Assembly: GCF_027913215.1 (NCBI RefSeq)
Contig: NZ_CP115784.1
Location: 2,737,501-2,801,500, forward strand
DNA length: 64,000 nt
Direction: 5' to 3'
Source: Paracoccus aerodenitrificans
Lineage (GTDB): Bacteria; Pseudomonadota; Alphaproteobacteria; Rhodobacterales; Rhodobacteraceae
Each line of letters starts with the position of its first letter. The stretch's first letter is position 1. Under the pieces are notes generated by a model that made no database searches, had not been told where the DNA came from, and saw nothing but the letters and a program-made list of their open reading frames with translations. Made by a program: the position numbers and the translations under genes. This document shows positions 46,942-56,205 of the stretch, piece by piece.

Positions 46942-47945
46942 CCCACCAGCATGTCTGCGGTGATCGCCACGGCCTCACCGGACTTGGCCGAGCGTGTCGC
47001 CGCCTCGGCGCAGGCCAGCGCGGCCACGCCCTCAGCCAGAGTGACGGGCATCCGGGCACCGGCCTTCAGCGCCTCGACAAAAGCATTCCATTCGATCTCG
47101 TATGCGCGCATATAGCGTTCGAGGAAGAAATAGACCGGCTTTGCCGCACTTGCCCCTGCGGTGGTGATCTTTTCAACCGTATTTTCGAGCACGTTATTTG
47201 CCGACAGCAGCCCCTCGGAACCCAGCAATTCAATCCGCTGGTCATAGCCATAGCCTGCGCGGCGGGAATTCCTGATCACCGCGATGCGCCCGTCATCCCA
47301 TTGCAGCGTGACGGCGGCGGTATCGACATCGCCGGTCGCGCCGATTGCAGGATCGACAATCGCGCTGCCGATGGCAGTGACGCGCGCGGGTGGGCCGCCA
47401 AAGATCCAGCAGGCCATGTCGAAATCATGAATCATCATGTCACGGAACAGCCCGCCCGAGACTTTGATATAGCTGACCGGAGGCGGCGCCGGATCGAAAG
47501 AGGTGATCGACAGCAACTCGCCCCTGCCGATCTCGCCCGCATCAAAGGCGGCCTTTAGCGCGGCGAATTGCGGATCGAAGCGGCGGTTGAAGCCGATCAT
47601 CACCGGCTGACCGTTGGATTCGGCAGTGCGAAACGTCGTCAGCGCCCGCTCCAGCGACAGATCGACGGGTTTTTCGCAAAGCACGGCCTTACCAGCGGCG
47701 GTGGCGCGTTCGATCAGCTCCGAATGGGTATCAGTCGAGGTGGCGATCAGCACCGCACCGATGCTTTTATCCGCAAGGATGTCATCGACGCTTTTCACAT
47801 CGACACCGACCTGCGCGGCCAGCTTTTCCGCTGCCTCGGGAAAGGCGTCGGCCACGGCGACAAGCCGACTGCCTTCGTTCGCGGCGATGGAATTCGCGTG
47901 AACTTGACCGATCCGGCCAGCACCAAGCAAGGCAACTTTCATCAT
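46938..47945 (-). CDS. iolG: myo-Inositol 2-dehydrogenase IolG
   Basis: A 335-residue Gfo/Idh/MocA enzyme that oxidises myo-inositol to 2-keto-myo-inositol, the first catabolic step. Rossmann motif LGAGRIGQVHANSI at 7-20, EKP at 91-93, and the catalytic pair Asp169/His173 in DMMIHDFD. It is the first gene of the ten-gene inositol operon and starts about 60 bases from the tandem palindromes, so it is the regulated head of the operon. Confidence 0.95.
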   Translation of the reverse strand: MMKVALLGAGRIGQVHANSIAANEGSRLVAVADAFPEAAEKLAAQVGVDVKSVDDILADKSIGAVLIATSTDTHSELIERATAAGKAVLCEKPVDLSLERALTTFRTAESNGQPVMIGFNRRFDPQFAALKAAFDAGEIGRGELLSITSFDPAPPPVSYIKVSGGLFRDMMIHDFDMACWIFGGPPARVTAIGSAIVDPAIGATGDVDTAAVTLQWDDGRIAVIRNSRRAGYGYDQRIELLGSEGLLSANNVLENTVEKITTAGASAAKPVYFFLERYMRAYEIEWNAFVEALKAGARMPVTLAEGVAALACAEAATRSAKSGEAVAITADMLVG

Positions 47946-48003
47946 CTCGCACCCCTCCCTCGAATCACTGCAGGGCCTTTGTTAGCGCCCAATCTGGATT
48001 AAT

Positions 48004-48041
48004 TTGCTCGCGCGAGCAAGAAAAATATGCTCGCGCGAGCA
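48004..48041. promoter_or_regulatory. Two palindromic operators between iolG and the LacI gene
   Basis: TTGCTCGCGCGAGCAA (48004-48019) is a perfect 16-bp palindrome, and TGCTCGCGCGAGCA (48028-48041) repeats its 14-bp core. Centres are about 23 bases apart. A central CG with inverted arms is typical for LacI-family sites. They lie in the 137-base divergent promoter, 42 bases upstream of the regulator start. Confidence 0.85.
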
Positions 48042-48082
48042 AATTTCTTTCCACGACAGCCTTGGCAAGGTAAGCTGGCCGT

Positions 48083-49093
48083 ATGACCGATGTGATCAAC
48101 AGCCCTGATAGCGACAGGGTGATAACGGCAGACGACGTGGCCGAAGCGGCGGGCGTATCCCGCTGGACAGTGGCACGAGCCTTCAAGAAAGACGCCTCGA
48201 TTTCGCGTAAAAGCCGCGAAAAGGTTATGGCGGCGGCGGAAAAGCTCGGCTATGCGCCCGATCTTCTGGCGGCTTCGCTGGCCTCTGATCGGTCGCATCT
48301 GGTGGCGCTGATCACCAATGATTTCAACAACCCACACAAGCTTGTGCTGCTGGAACGGCTCACGCGCATTCTTTGGTCGCATGGCTGGGGTACGCTGCTG
48401 GTGAACATGTCAGAAAGCGAGGATGCCTCGGCCGCTCTGCTGGCAGCCAGCCAGCGACGGGTCGATGCGGCGGTGATGATTGGGACGCGGTTCGACGACC
48501 GCGTTCTGGACACCGCGCTTGGGGCGCGGCGGATGAAGAAACTGGTTGTGTTTGCTCGCTACAGCAGCAATCCGAACACGCTGACCATCGCCTGCGACGA
48601 CGTTCTGGCGATGCGCGAAATGGCCGATCACCTGCTGGTGCGCGGCTATCGCCGCCCTGCCTTCATCGCAGGACCCGATACGCAATCGGCCAAGCTGCAC
48701 CGGCTGGACAGCTTCACCGATTATTGGCGGGAACAGACAGGAACAGCTATTATTGCCTGGCATGCGCCCGGATATGATTTCCGGTCCGCCATAGACACGA
48801 CCGACACGCTTCTGAAGTCAACGCCTGATGCCCAGAAGCCCGACGTGCTTGTTTGCGAGAATGACATCCTTGCGATTGGTGCCACCGAAGCCATACGCGG
48901 CGGCCACGAAGACCCGCGAGCCATCGCCGTCACAGGCTTTGACGACATACCGCTGGCCGCGGCACCGTCCTACGACCTGACAACTTATCGCCAGCCCATT
49001 ACGGCGATGTGCGAAGCTTTGTTGGACGTGCTTGCGGGGCGTCGGACCAAGGATGTTTTTATGCCCGGAAAATTGATCGTACGGCGCGGCTAA
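48083..49093 (+). CDS. LacI-family regulator of the inositol operon
   Basis: A 336-residue LacI-type repressor. The helix-turn-helix is at about 13-50 (ITADDVAEAAGVSRWTVARA), followed by a hinge helix and a periplasmic-binding-protein-like sensor domain (LVALITNDFNNP near 72, ending with AVTGFDDIPLAAAPSYDLTT). It is divergent from the iol operon, with two palindromes between, so it most likely represses iolG and the following genes until an inositol intermediate binds. Confidence 0.93.
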   Translation: MTDVINSPDSDRVITADDVAEAAGVSRWTVARAFKKDASISRKSREKVMAAAEKLGYAPDLLAASLASDRSHLVALITNDFNNPHKLVLLERLTRILWSHGWGTLLVNMSESEDASAALLAASQRRVDAAVMIGTRFDDRVLDTALGARRMKKLVVFARYSSNPNTLTIACDDVLAMREMADHLLVRGYRRPAFIAGPDTQSAKLHRLDSFTDYWREQTGTAIIAWHAPGYDFRSAIDTTDTLLKSTPDAQKPDVLVCENDILAIGATEAIRGGHEDPRAIAVTGFDDIPLAAAPSYDLTTYRQPITAMCEALLDVLAGRRTKDVFMPGKLIVRRG

Positions 49094-49254
49094 AACAAGG
49101 TGCGTAGTGTCTTATGGTAGCCATAGGCAACATACCATTCATAGCTTCTGTACCGTCGATTGTCGTGCTGACAGACACAGAAGGTTGTCTTTTATCAGGT
49201 TGAATTGCACGCACCCTGCCCGACGCTCCATGCGAAACGGAAGCACACTTACAG

Positions 49255-49512
49255 TTACGGCGCAACAAATTCCAAATGATACCGCAAAGCTGCTGTTGCC
49301 GCCAAAGCTTCGCTTTTCGAAATAGCATCGGAGATGCGCTGGTGCTGAGCACCCAGAATCTCAAGCACGTCTGAAACATTCGTTTCAACCCGACGCTCGC
49401 GCCACACTGCATCCTGCCTCAACTCTCGAATAAGCTCATATATCTTCCAAAAAGTGCATTATCGGCCAATTCGGCGACCCTACAGTGAAGACAGCATCCG
49501 CCAACTCATAGG
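49255..49512 (-). pseudogene. GntR/FadR-type regulator remnant (FCD domain tail)
   Basis: On the minus strand, 49255-49446 encodes KIYELIRELRQDAVWRERRV, then QHQRISDAISKSEALAATAA and LRYHLEFVAP before a TAA. This is the C-terminal half of an FCD ligand domain (the H-x-x-I-x-x-A-I pattern is clear). About 55 further bases upstream (ELADAVFTVGSPNW) continue the domain in another frame, so there is at least one frameshift. The DNA-binding domain is gone. Confidence 0.7.
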
Positions 49513-49888
49513 CCCAAGCAGAAACCGGCGCTCGCGTATTTTGCATCAGGCGCCGTTTACATGGACTAGTTTCGTACCGCCGTTATCAGGCATGCTAAAA
49601 AAAAGCACCTTCAAAAATCAGACAGGTCTGGATCGCGGCATCGCTGAAACGATGTTGCCACCCGCGCTTGCCACTTGGCGGCAGCACATAAACCATAACC
49701 GGGACAAACCGGATTGATAGAGATCCACGCTGCCTCAAGCTGTTACTGCAGGACGATCAGTTCGTGGTCTTATAACTCGTTCGGGCCCAACTGCTATGCA
49801 TCCCGGCTATCATGCTGCATTCATGCAGTGAACCTCTCGACAGGTTTGTGCAACAAAACCAGAATGAAGATGATCTGCAAAAGTATTG
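49513..49888. other. Non-coding region, no gene seen
   Basis: About 375 bases between the GntR remnant and the IclR gene. I found no further part of the broken regulator and no other gene. Composition is close to even, less GC-rich than the operon before it. Confidence 0.45.
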
Positions 49889-50623
49889 CTAGACGCCTAA
49901 TCCATATTGATTGAGAACTTCAGTTATAGAACGAACAAGCTCAGACCGTCGTCCGATACAGCGCGACGTCGGTCCAGCGACAACAAGAGACAAGCTTCGC
50001 GTTAAAATCGGTAATGCTACCGCAACGCCGGCAAGATCGGGGACGTATTCTGAATCGCTCTGGTGATAACCACGCTCTGAAGCGTTCTGAAGCTCACGTT
50101 CTACGTCAGCCTTGGTCTGGGGAGCATTGGGACTTCCGGATTTGAAGTCCATTCGCCGGTACAGCGTTTGGCGATCAGCTTCTAACATGAGCGATAGCAA
50201 TGCCCTACCGACCGAACTAGCATGAATCGGAACGCGGCTGCCAGGCTCGGCGAAATAGCGGATCGGCTGGCGAGACTCGGCGACGAACAGCATAATCGCG
50301 CTGGTGCCGGAGAGTGATGCGATGCAAGTGGTTTCGTCAGTAACATCCCGGATACAGCAGGCTGCTGCCACGACTTGGCTTGGCAATGGATCAGCCTCGG
50401 CAACGGCTTGCGAAATAGACAGCCATCGTGGTGTCGGATAGTAGCCCCCACGCCCCGACGGCTCGTATAGATACCCCCTCCGCGCCAAGGTCCCGATCAT
50501 ATTGAAGGTGCTTGACCTCGGCCAGTGCAAGGCTTCTGCAATCTCAGTCATCGTGGCAGGTTGCCGACGTTTCGAAAAAAACTCCAGTAGCTCCAGGACA
50601 TTGGCAGCTTGCCGCACTTCCAT
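49889..50623 (-). CDS. IclR-family transcriptional regulator
   Basis: From the ATG at 50623, which has AAGGA 9-13 bases upstream, the protein has 244 residues. The winged helix includes ATMTEIAEALHWPRSSTFNM (about 23-42) and is followed by the IclR effector domain (GSRVPIHASSVGRALLSLML). It is divergent from the livK operon, and a long inverted repeat lies between them. It probably controls the uptake and oxidation genes that follow. An ATG at 50674 would add 17 residues. Confidence 0.9.
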   Translation of the reverse strand: MEVRQAANVLELLEFFSKRRQPATMTEIAEALHWPRSSTFNMIGTLARRGYLYEPSGRGGYYPTPRWLSISQAVAEADPLPSQVVAAACCIRDVTDETTCIASLSGTSAIMLFVAESRQPIRYFAEPGSRVPIHASSVGRALLSLMLEADRQTLYRRMDFKSGSPNAPQTKADVERELQNASERGYHQSDSEYVPDLAGVAVALPILTRSLSLVVAGPTSRCIGRRSELVRSITEVLNQYGLGV

Positions 50624-50682
50624 CGGGAAAATCCTTTTTCCGGAATATCTATCATAAAACTCTGCCAGTCTCATACGATAAA

Positions 50683-50723
50683 ATATTCATGTACAGAGAC
50701 AAAAAATTCGTGTAGATGAATAT
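50683..50723. promoter_or_regulatory. Long inverted repeat, probable IclR operator
   Basis: ATATTCATGTACA (50683-50695) and TGTAGATGAATAT (50711-50723) are inverted copies with one mismatch over 13 bases, separated by 15 bases. They lie 24 bases before the livK ATG and 60 bases upstream of the regulator start, where binding would affect both promoters. Confidence 0.65.
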
Positions 50724-50746
50724 CATACACGCTTTGGGAGGAGCTC

Positions 50747-51970
50747 ATGATTAGATCAAAGATAAGCGGAATCTTGTTTTTTACCGTTCTGGCCTCAGTT
50801 CCAGGCCTTGCATCGGCCCAAGAAAACATTGACGTCAAGCTGGGTGTATTGGCGGATATGAGCGGCATTTTCTCGGATATTGGGGGGCAGGGATCCGTAG
50901 TTGCGACTCAGCTTGCCGTAGAGGATTTTATGACTCGACCTGAGGCCGCGAATTTTTCCATCGAAGTGGTCTCTGCCGATGCCCAGAACAAACCGGACGT
51001 TTCGTCCGCGATCGCCCGCCAATGGCTAGATTCCGATGGAGTTGATGCGCTGATTGACATGCCGACCAGTGCGATCTCGCTTGCCTTGGCACCGATTGCC
51101 GAACAAGCAAATAAGGTTGCCCTTCTAACGGCATCCGGTACATCAGATCTGACTGGGTCGGCCTGCACGCCAAACTCGGTTCATTGGACCTACGACACAT
51201 GGGCACTTGCTCACGGGACCGCCGACGCTCTGACCCGTCAGGGTAAGACGAGCTGGTATTTTCTGACAGTAGATTTTGCACTTGGCCATTCATTGGAGCG
51301 TGACGCCTCCGCCGTGATCGAGGAGAACGGCGGCTCGGTTCTGGGCTCGATCCGGCATCCAACCGCAACTCCCGACTTTTCGTCCTACCTGCTGCAGGCA
51401 CAAGCGAGCGGGGCGAACGTCATTGCATTGGCCAATACCGGTGGGGACGCAAGCAACACGCTGAAGCAAGCGCGCGAATTCGGTCTGATCGGAAGCGAGC
51501 AGACCTTTGCGGGCATGCTGATGTTCCTGTCAGACATTCATTCCACCGGGCTGGAAACAGCGCAAGGCTTGCTTTTGACTACCGGATTTTATTGGGATCG
51601 CAACGACGCGACCCGCGCATTTTCGGAACGGTTTGCGGAAAAGCAAAATGGCCAGATGCCGACAATGAACCATGCAGGGGCCTACTCCGCAACACTGGCA
51701 TATCTTGAAGCTGTTGCAGAAGTTGGATCACCAGAGGACGGGGCGGCGGTTGTCGAAGCTATGCATAAGCGCAATACCTTTGAGGATCCCTTGTTTGGGC
51801 CGACTTCGTTGCGCGAAGACGGACGCGTACTTCACGACATGTTGCTGGTCGAAGTGAAGTCGCCTGCTGAGTCCACTCAACCGTACGATTACTATAAAAT
51901 CGTTGAGATCCTGCCGGGCGATACTGCTTTCCGCCCCCTTGAAGACGGCGACTGCCGACTGGTCCAGTAA
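50747..51970 (+). CDS. Branched-chain-amino-acid-type ABC transporter, substrate-binding protein
   Basis: A 407-residue periplasmic binding protein with a Sec signal (MIRSKISGILFFTVLASVPG, cleavage near ASAQ) and a LivK-type fold (VKLGVLADMSGIFSDIGGQG, then AVEDFMTRPEA). Proteins of this kind bind amino acids but also aromatic acids, amides and other small polar compounds. Here it heads an operon with an aldehyde dehydrogenase, an SDR and a CoA-transferase, so the ligand is more likely a non-amino-acid carbon source. GGGAGGAGC precedes the ATG. Confidence 0.92.
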   Translation: MIRSKISGILFFTVLASVPGLASAQENIDVKLGVLADMSGIFSDIGGQGSVVATQLAVEDFMTRPEAANFSIEVVSADAQNKPDVSSAIARQWLDSDGVDALIDMPTSAISLALAPIAEQANKVALLTASGTSDLTGSACTPNSVHWTYDTWALAHGTADALTRQGKTSWYFLTVDFALGHSLERDASAVIEENGGSVLGSIRHPTATPDFSSYLLQAQASGANVIALANTGGDASNTLKQAREFGLIGSEQTFAGMLMFLSDIHSTGLETAQGLLLTTGFYWDRNDATRAFSERFAEKQNGQMPTMNHAGAYSATLAYLEAVAEVGSPEDGAAVVEAMHKRNTFEDPLFGPTSLREDGRVLHDMLLVEVKSPAESTQPYDYYKIVEILPGDTAFRPLEDGDCRLVQ

Positions 51971-52031
51971 GCAATTCTGCGCGATCAGCCTGCGTCGCGC
52001 AGAACCAATCAATTCATCCACGAGGTTTGTT

Positions 52032-53534
52032 ATGCCAATCGAACCGGCAAGCGACAAAGTCTTGCGCCTTGATCACCTCTTCATTGGCGGCGAGTGGTCC
52101 CCACCTGAAGACGGAGGCGAAATCAACAGCATTGATCCCTCCACGGGGCGTGTGTGGGCTGTGGTAGCATCCGGCGGCAAAGGCGATGTCGATCGCGCCG
52201 TTGCGTCTGCCCGCGCAGCGCTGGAAGGTCCTTGGGGACATATGCCAGGCCATGAGCGAGCCGCGCTGATGCGTCGTTTTGCCGATCTTTATCAGGCGCG
52301 GGCGGGGGATCTGGCTGAGATCGAAGCCCGGGACTCGGGTCGCGCCATTCGCGAAACCCGTGCGGATATCGGCAGTCATCATCATGGCTATCACTGGTGG
52401 GCATCGTTGGCCGACAAGGCCGCGGGACGAACGATCCCCTTCGATGACACAGTGCATGCCTTTACCAGCCGGGTACCCGTCGGCGTGGTTGCAGCAATTA
52501 CGCCCTGGAACGTCCCACTTATGGCTGCTGCCTGGAAGTTGGGTCCAGCACTTGCCGCAGGCTGCACCGTGGTTATCAAGCCGGCTGAACAGACGCCGGT
52601 GGGGACACTTGAACTGGGCAAGCTGTTCGAGGCCGCCGGCTTTCCTCCCGGTGTTGTCAATATAGTACCGGGTTATGGTGCTGGTGATGTAGGAGAATGG
52701 CTGGTTGCCCATCCAGGCGTCGACAAGGTGGCCTTCACCGGAGAAGGTGAAACGGCGAAGGCGATCCTGCGTACTGGCGCCGAAACGATGAAGCGTTTCA
52801 CCTTTGAGCTTGGCGGCAAATCCCCCCACATCATATTCGAAGACGCGGATGTGGAGCAGGCGATCAATGCTGCCACCAATTCCGCATGGACTCTTTGCGG
52901 GCAAAGCTGTGCTCTCGGATCTCGCGTACTGGTGCAGCGGTCTATTTATGACCAGGTAGCAGAGGCGTTTTGTTCCCGTGCTGCCAAGGTCAGGGTCGGA
53001 CCTGCAATCGATCCCCATACACATATGGGACCGCAGGCTCATTTGGCGCAGTTGGAAAAGACCTTATCCTACATCGGCATTGGGCGGTCAGAGGGCGCAG
53101 AGCTCTTGACCGGCGGTGAGCGATTGGTGAGCAATACTCACAGCGCAGGGTACTTTGTCCAGCCGACTGTATTCGCCAACGTCTCTAACGATATGCGGAT
53201 CGCACAGGAAGAAATTTTTGGACCTGTCGCAGCTCTGATTCCCTTCGAGGACGAGGATGATGCCGTCAGTATCGCTAACGACACGCGCTTCGGTCTGACC
53301 GCAGGACTTTGGACGCGCGACACCGGTCGGGCGCACCGCGTTGCATCACGGATCCGGGCAGGAATGATCTGGGTGAATACCTATCGTTTCATCCGCTGGT
53401 CTACGCCTTATGGCGGCTTTGGCGCCAGTGGCTGGGGCCGCGAGAATGGGATCGAGGGATTGGATGGATATCTCGATACACGGACGACCATAGTAAGCAC
53501 TCATGGCCGCTTTCCGGACGCCTACGTAGACTGA
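52032..53534 (+). CDS. Aldehyde dehydrogenase
   Basis: A 500-residue ALDH from the ATG at 52032. The catalytic Glu is in FTFELGGKSPHIIF near 260 and the nucleophile Cys in LCGQSCALGSRVLVQ near 297; the cofactor pocket is in ITPWNVPL. It is clearly a different paralogue from the one at 28-29.5 kb, sharing only the general pattern. It follows the binding-protein gene by 61 bases. Confidence 0.94.
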   Translation: MPIEPASDKVLRLDHLFIGGEWSPPEDGGEINSIDPSTGRVWAVVASGGKGDVDRAVASARAALEGPWGHMPGHERAALMRRFADLYQARAGDLAEIEARDSGRAIRETRADIGSHHHGYHWWASLADKAAGRTIPFDDTVHAFTSRVPVGVVAAITPWNVPLMAAAWKLGPALAAGCTVVIKPAEQTPVGTLELGKLFEAAGFPPGVVNIVPGYGAGDVGEWLVAHPGVDKVAFTGEGETAKAILRTGAETMKRFTFELGGKSPHIIFEDADVEQAINAATNSAWTLCGQSCALGSRVLVQRSIYDQVAEAFCSRAAKVRVGPAIDPHTHMGPQAHLAQLEKTLSYIGIGRSEGAELLTGGERLVSNTHSAGYFVQPTVFANVSNDMRIAQEEIFGPVAALIPFEDEDDAVSIANDTRFGLTAGLWTRDTGRAHRVASRIRAGMIWVNTYRFIRWSTPYGGFGASGWGRENGIEGLDGYLDTRTTIVSTHGRFPDAYVD

Positions 53535-53551
53535 GAGGGAGAGGAAAATCA

Positions 53552-54322
53552 ATGAGAATGAAGAATAAGAGGGTCATAATAACTGCGGCGGCCTCAGGAA
53601 TGGGACGTGCCGGTGTGGAGTTATCCTTGCAGCAGGGCGCGATCGTATCCGCTGTAGACGTGAATGCTTCCGGACTTGCGGAGCTTGCGAACGACATGAA
53701 GAGTAGCGGCTTCGAGCTTCATACCATTCGCGCAGACTTGTCAAAGCCTGACGAGATGCGCAGCTCGATCAACGATGCTGCGGCCGCAATTGGTGGAGTA
53801 GATGTTCTTTGGGCGCATGCCGGGATCCCTGGACCTGCTGGAATTGAGAACCTTGATCTTGAGGAGTATGAATTGGCAATGCGCCTGAACGTCACTTCGG
53901 CCGCGCTGGCCGCGGGTGAGGTGATCGGCCATATGCGCAAGGCAGGAGGCGGATCGATCGTGTTCACGTCATCGATCTCGGGGCTCATGGGATCGATGAT
54001 GAGCCCAATATACTCCGCTGCCAAATTCGCGGTCGTGGGACTGACGAAATCGCTTTGCCAGCGATTTGCACCCGATAATGTCCGGGTAAACGTCGTCTGT
54101 CCCGGACTTGCTGATACACCGATGAAGCTGGGCTTCACCGGACGGTCTGGTGACCCTAGGGAAGCGGAGGCAAACCAGGCAAAGCTCCTTGATGCCGTGC
54201 CAATGGGTCGGCTTGTCAAGGCGGAGGAAGTCGCACAAGCCGTCCTTTGGCTCGCCTCGGACGAAGCATCCTTCGTGACCGGGGTAGCGCTGCCGGTTGA
54301 TGGCGGCTTCACTGCGCGTTAA
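53552..54322 (+). CDS. Short-chain dehydrogenase/reductase
   Basis: A 256-residue classical SDR, start at 53552 behind GAGGAAAA. The cofactor motif is TAAASGMGRAG near 11-21 (a T-A-x3-G-x-G-x-x-G variant of TGxxxGxG). The acidic VDVNASG at the end of beta-2 favours NAD. Catalytic Ser is in FTSSISG and Tyr/Lys in YSAAKFAV. It probably oxidises an alcohol to the aldehyde or ketone in the same pathway as the neighbouring ALDH. Confidence 0.92.
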   Translation: MRMKNKRVIITAAASGMGRAGVELSLQQGAIVSAVDVNASGLAELANDMKSSGFELHTIRADLSKPDEMRSSINDAAAAIGGVDVLWAHAGIPGPAGIENLDLEEYELAMRLNVTSAALAAGEVIGHMRKAGGGSIVFTSSISGLMGSMMSPIYSAAKFAVVGLTKSLCQRFAPDNVRVNVVCPGLADTPMKLGFTGRSGDPREAEANQAKLLDAVPMGRLVKAEEVAQAVLWLASDEASFVTGVALPVDGGFTAR

Positions 54323-54334
54323 CGGGAGAAAACC

Positions 54335-55450
54335 ATGACCGGCCCTCTTTCCGGACTCACGGTCCTAGATCTGACCACAGTAATCGCAGGTCCCTATGCA
54401 ACGCAGATGCTGGGCGACATGGGGGCTGAAATCATCAAAATCGAAGGACCTGCAGGCGACATCATGCGGGCTCCCGGTCCTGCGCGTTCGGCTGGAATGG
54501 GGGCAGCATTCCTGAACTGTAACCGGAACAAGGAAAACCTTTGCCTCGACCTTAAAAAGCCCGCCGATTTGGCACGTCTTGCTGAACTTCTCTCCGAGGC
54601 CGATGTCTTTGTTCATAACATGCGGATGAAAGCCGCCCGTCGACTAAGGCTTGACCCTGAAACATTGGCTGATCGATATCCCCGGCTCGTTTATTGTGCG
54701 ATCACGGGTTTCGGTCAAGATGGCCCCTATCGTGATCGGCCAGCTTATGACGATATCATTCAGGCAGCGTCAGGCTGGGCTTCTCTGGCAGCAGATGCGG
54801 ACGAAGCGCCGAGCTATGCTCCCACTATCGTCGCGGATAAGACCGCAGGGCTGCATGCCGTTTCGGCTATCACCGCGGCATTGTTCCACCGCGAGCGGAC
54901 AGGTGAGGGACAGGCAATCGAGGTGCCGATGTTTGAGGCGATGGTTTCGTTTCTGGCAATCGAGCATCTTGCCGGCCAAAGTTTTGTACCCTCCAAAGGT
55001 CCATGCGGATATAGTCGGCTTCTGACCCCATGGCGCCGACCTTATCGTGCGGCCGACGGCTATATTGCCGTCATGCCCTATACCGCGTCGCACTGGAGCG
55101 CTTTCTTCCAAGCCTCGGATAGAGCAGATTGGGCAGCAGATCCTGCTTTGGCAGATGATGCAGAGCGAGCCGCATCTATCGGGCAGCTTTACGAAAGGTT
55201 GGCAGATTGCTTGAAAAGTCGAACGGTAGGGGAGTGGGTGAGTCTGCTTGATCAACTGCAGATCCCCTGTTCACCAGTCAACCGGCTCGATGACCTTCCA
55301 GGCGATGAACATGTTCGGGCAACAGGACTTTTCTTGCCGGTGGACCATCCGACCGAAGGCGAAATGATCACAGTGCGCCCGCCAGTCCGGTTCTCGCGCA
55401 CTCCTTGCTCGATCAGGACCCTGGCGCCAGCGCAAAAAGGAGTTTGCTGA
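54335..55450 (+). CDS. Class III CoA-transferase (CaiB/BaiF family)
   Basis: A 371-residue CaiB/BaiF enzyme. Family start GLTVLDLTTVIAGPYATQML and GDMGAEIIKIEGPAGD; likely catalytic Asp in TIVADKTAGLHAVSA near 168. It would activate the acid made by the dehydrogenases by transferring CoA from a donor. It is shorter than the CoA-transferase at 25.8-27 kb and a distinct paralogue. Its stop overlaps the livG start (TGATG). Confidence 0.92.
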   Translation: MTGPLSGLTVLDLTTVIAGPYATQMLGDMGAEIIKIEGPAGDIMRAPGPARSAGMGAAFLNCNRNKENLCLDLKKPADLARLAELLSEADVFVHNMRMKAARRLRLDPETLADRYPRLVYCAITGFGQDGPYRDRPAYDDIIQAASGWASLAADADEAPSYAPTIVADKTAGLHAVSAITAALFHRERTGEGQAIEVPMFEAMVSFLAIEHLAGQSFVPSKGPCGYSRLLTPWRRPYRAADGYIAVMPYTASHWSAFFQASDRADWAADPALADDAERAASIGQLYERLADCLKSRTVGEWVSLLDQLQIPCSPVNRLDDLPGDEHVRATGLFLPVDHPTEGEMITVRPPVRFSRTPCSIRTLAPAQKGVC

Positions 55451-56205
55451 TGACGGCTACCGTTCCGGTTCTTTCCACCCGAGGCCTCGGCAAGGATTTT
55501 GCAGGGTTTACAGCGGTAAAAAATGTCGATCTGGACGTGCATCATGCGCGCATTCATGCGCTAATCGGTCCGAATGGCGCAGGAAAGACCACTGTTTTCA
55601 ACTTGCTGACCAAGTTCCTGAAACCGACTCGGGGTAAGATCACGCTGAAGGGGCAGGATATCACGCAGACACCGCCTGATAGGGTCGCGCGCATGGGAAT
55701 GGTGAGATCCTTCCAAATTTCTGCCGTGTTCTCACATCTAACAGTGCACGAGAATGTTAAGGTTGCGTTGCAGCGCCCAGCTCGCCTTGCAACTCAATTC
55801 TGGAAACCGCTCTCTGCGCTTGACCGATTGAATGCGCGGGCAGATGAATTGATCGACCAGCTTGGTCTGAGCTCCTATCATGACCATCGCGCCGCCGATC
55901 TTTCTTATGGCCGCAAACGTGTACTTGAGATTGCGACGACATTAGCACTGGAACCAAAGATTCTGCTGCTGGACGAGCCCATGGCGGGAATGGGTCAAGA
56001 AGATGTGCAGATGGTCGCAAACATCATCCGTGATGTTGCAAAGAGTCGTGCTGTCTTGATGGTCGAGCATAATCTGAACGTGGTCGCCGATATCTGTCAC
56101 CACGTTACTGTACTGCAGCGCGGTGAGATCATCGCGTCCGGCGATTACGCTACAGTCTCTGCAAATCCCCGCGTCCGCACCGCTTATATGGGAACCGAAG
56201 AATGA
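55450..56205 (+). CDS. livG: ABC transporter ATPase, LivG type
   Basis: A 251-residue ATPase: Walker A IGPNGAGKTTVFNLL near 37-51, signature region LSYGRKRVLEIATTL near 150, Walker B ILLLDEPMAGMGQED. The signature reads YGRKR rather than SGGQQ, which is normal for LivG. The ATG at 55450 overlaps the CoA-transferase stop, and livF overlaps its end by 4 bases. Confidence 0.94.
   Translation: MTATVPVLSTRGLGKDFAGFTAVKNVDLDVHHARIHALIGPNGAGKTTVFNLLTKFLKPTRGKITLKGQDITQTPPDRVARMGMVRSFQISAVFSHLTVHENVKVALQRPARLATQFWKPLSALDRLNARADELIDQLGLSSYHDHRAADLSYGRKRVLEIATTLALEPKILLLDEPMAGMGQEDVQMVANIIRDVAKSRAVLMVEHNLNVVADICHHVTVLQRGEIIASGDYATVSANPRVRTAYMGTEE

Noticed and set aside
49714..49914. 66-codon open frame on the plus strand
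   Set aside because: No ribosome site, no conserved pattern, and it runs into the end of the IclR gene on the other strand.
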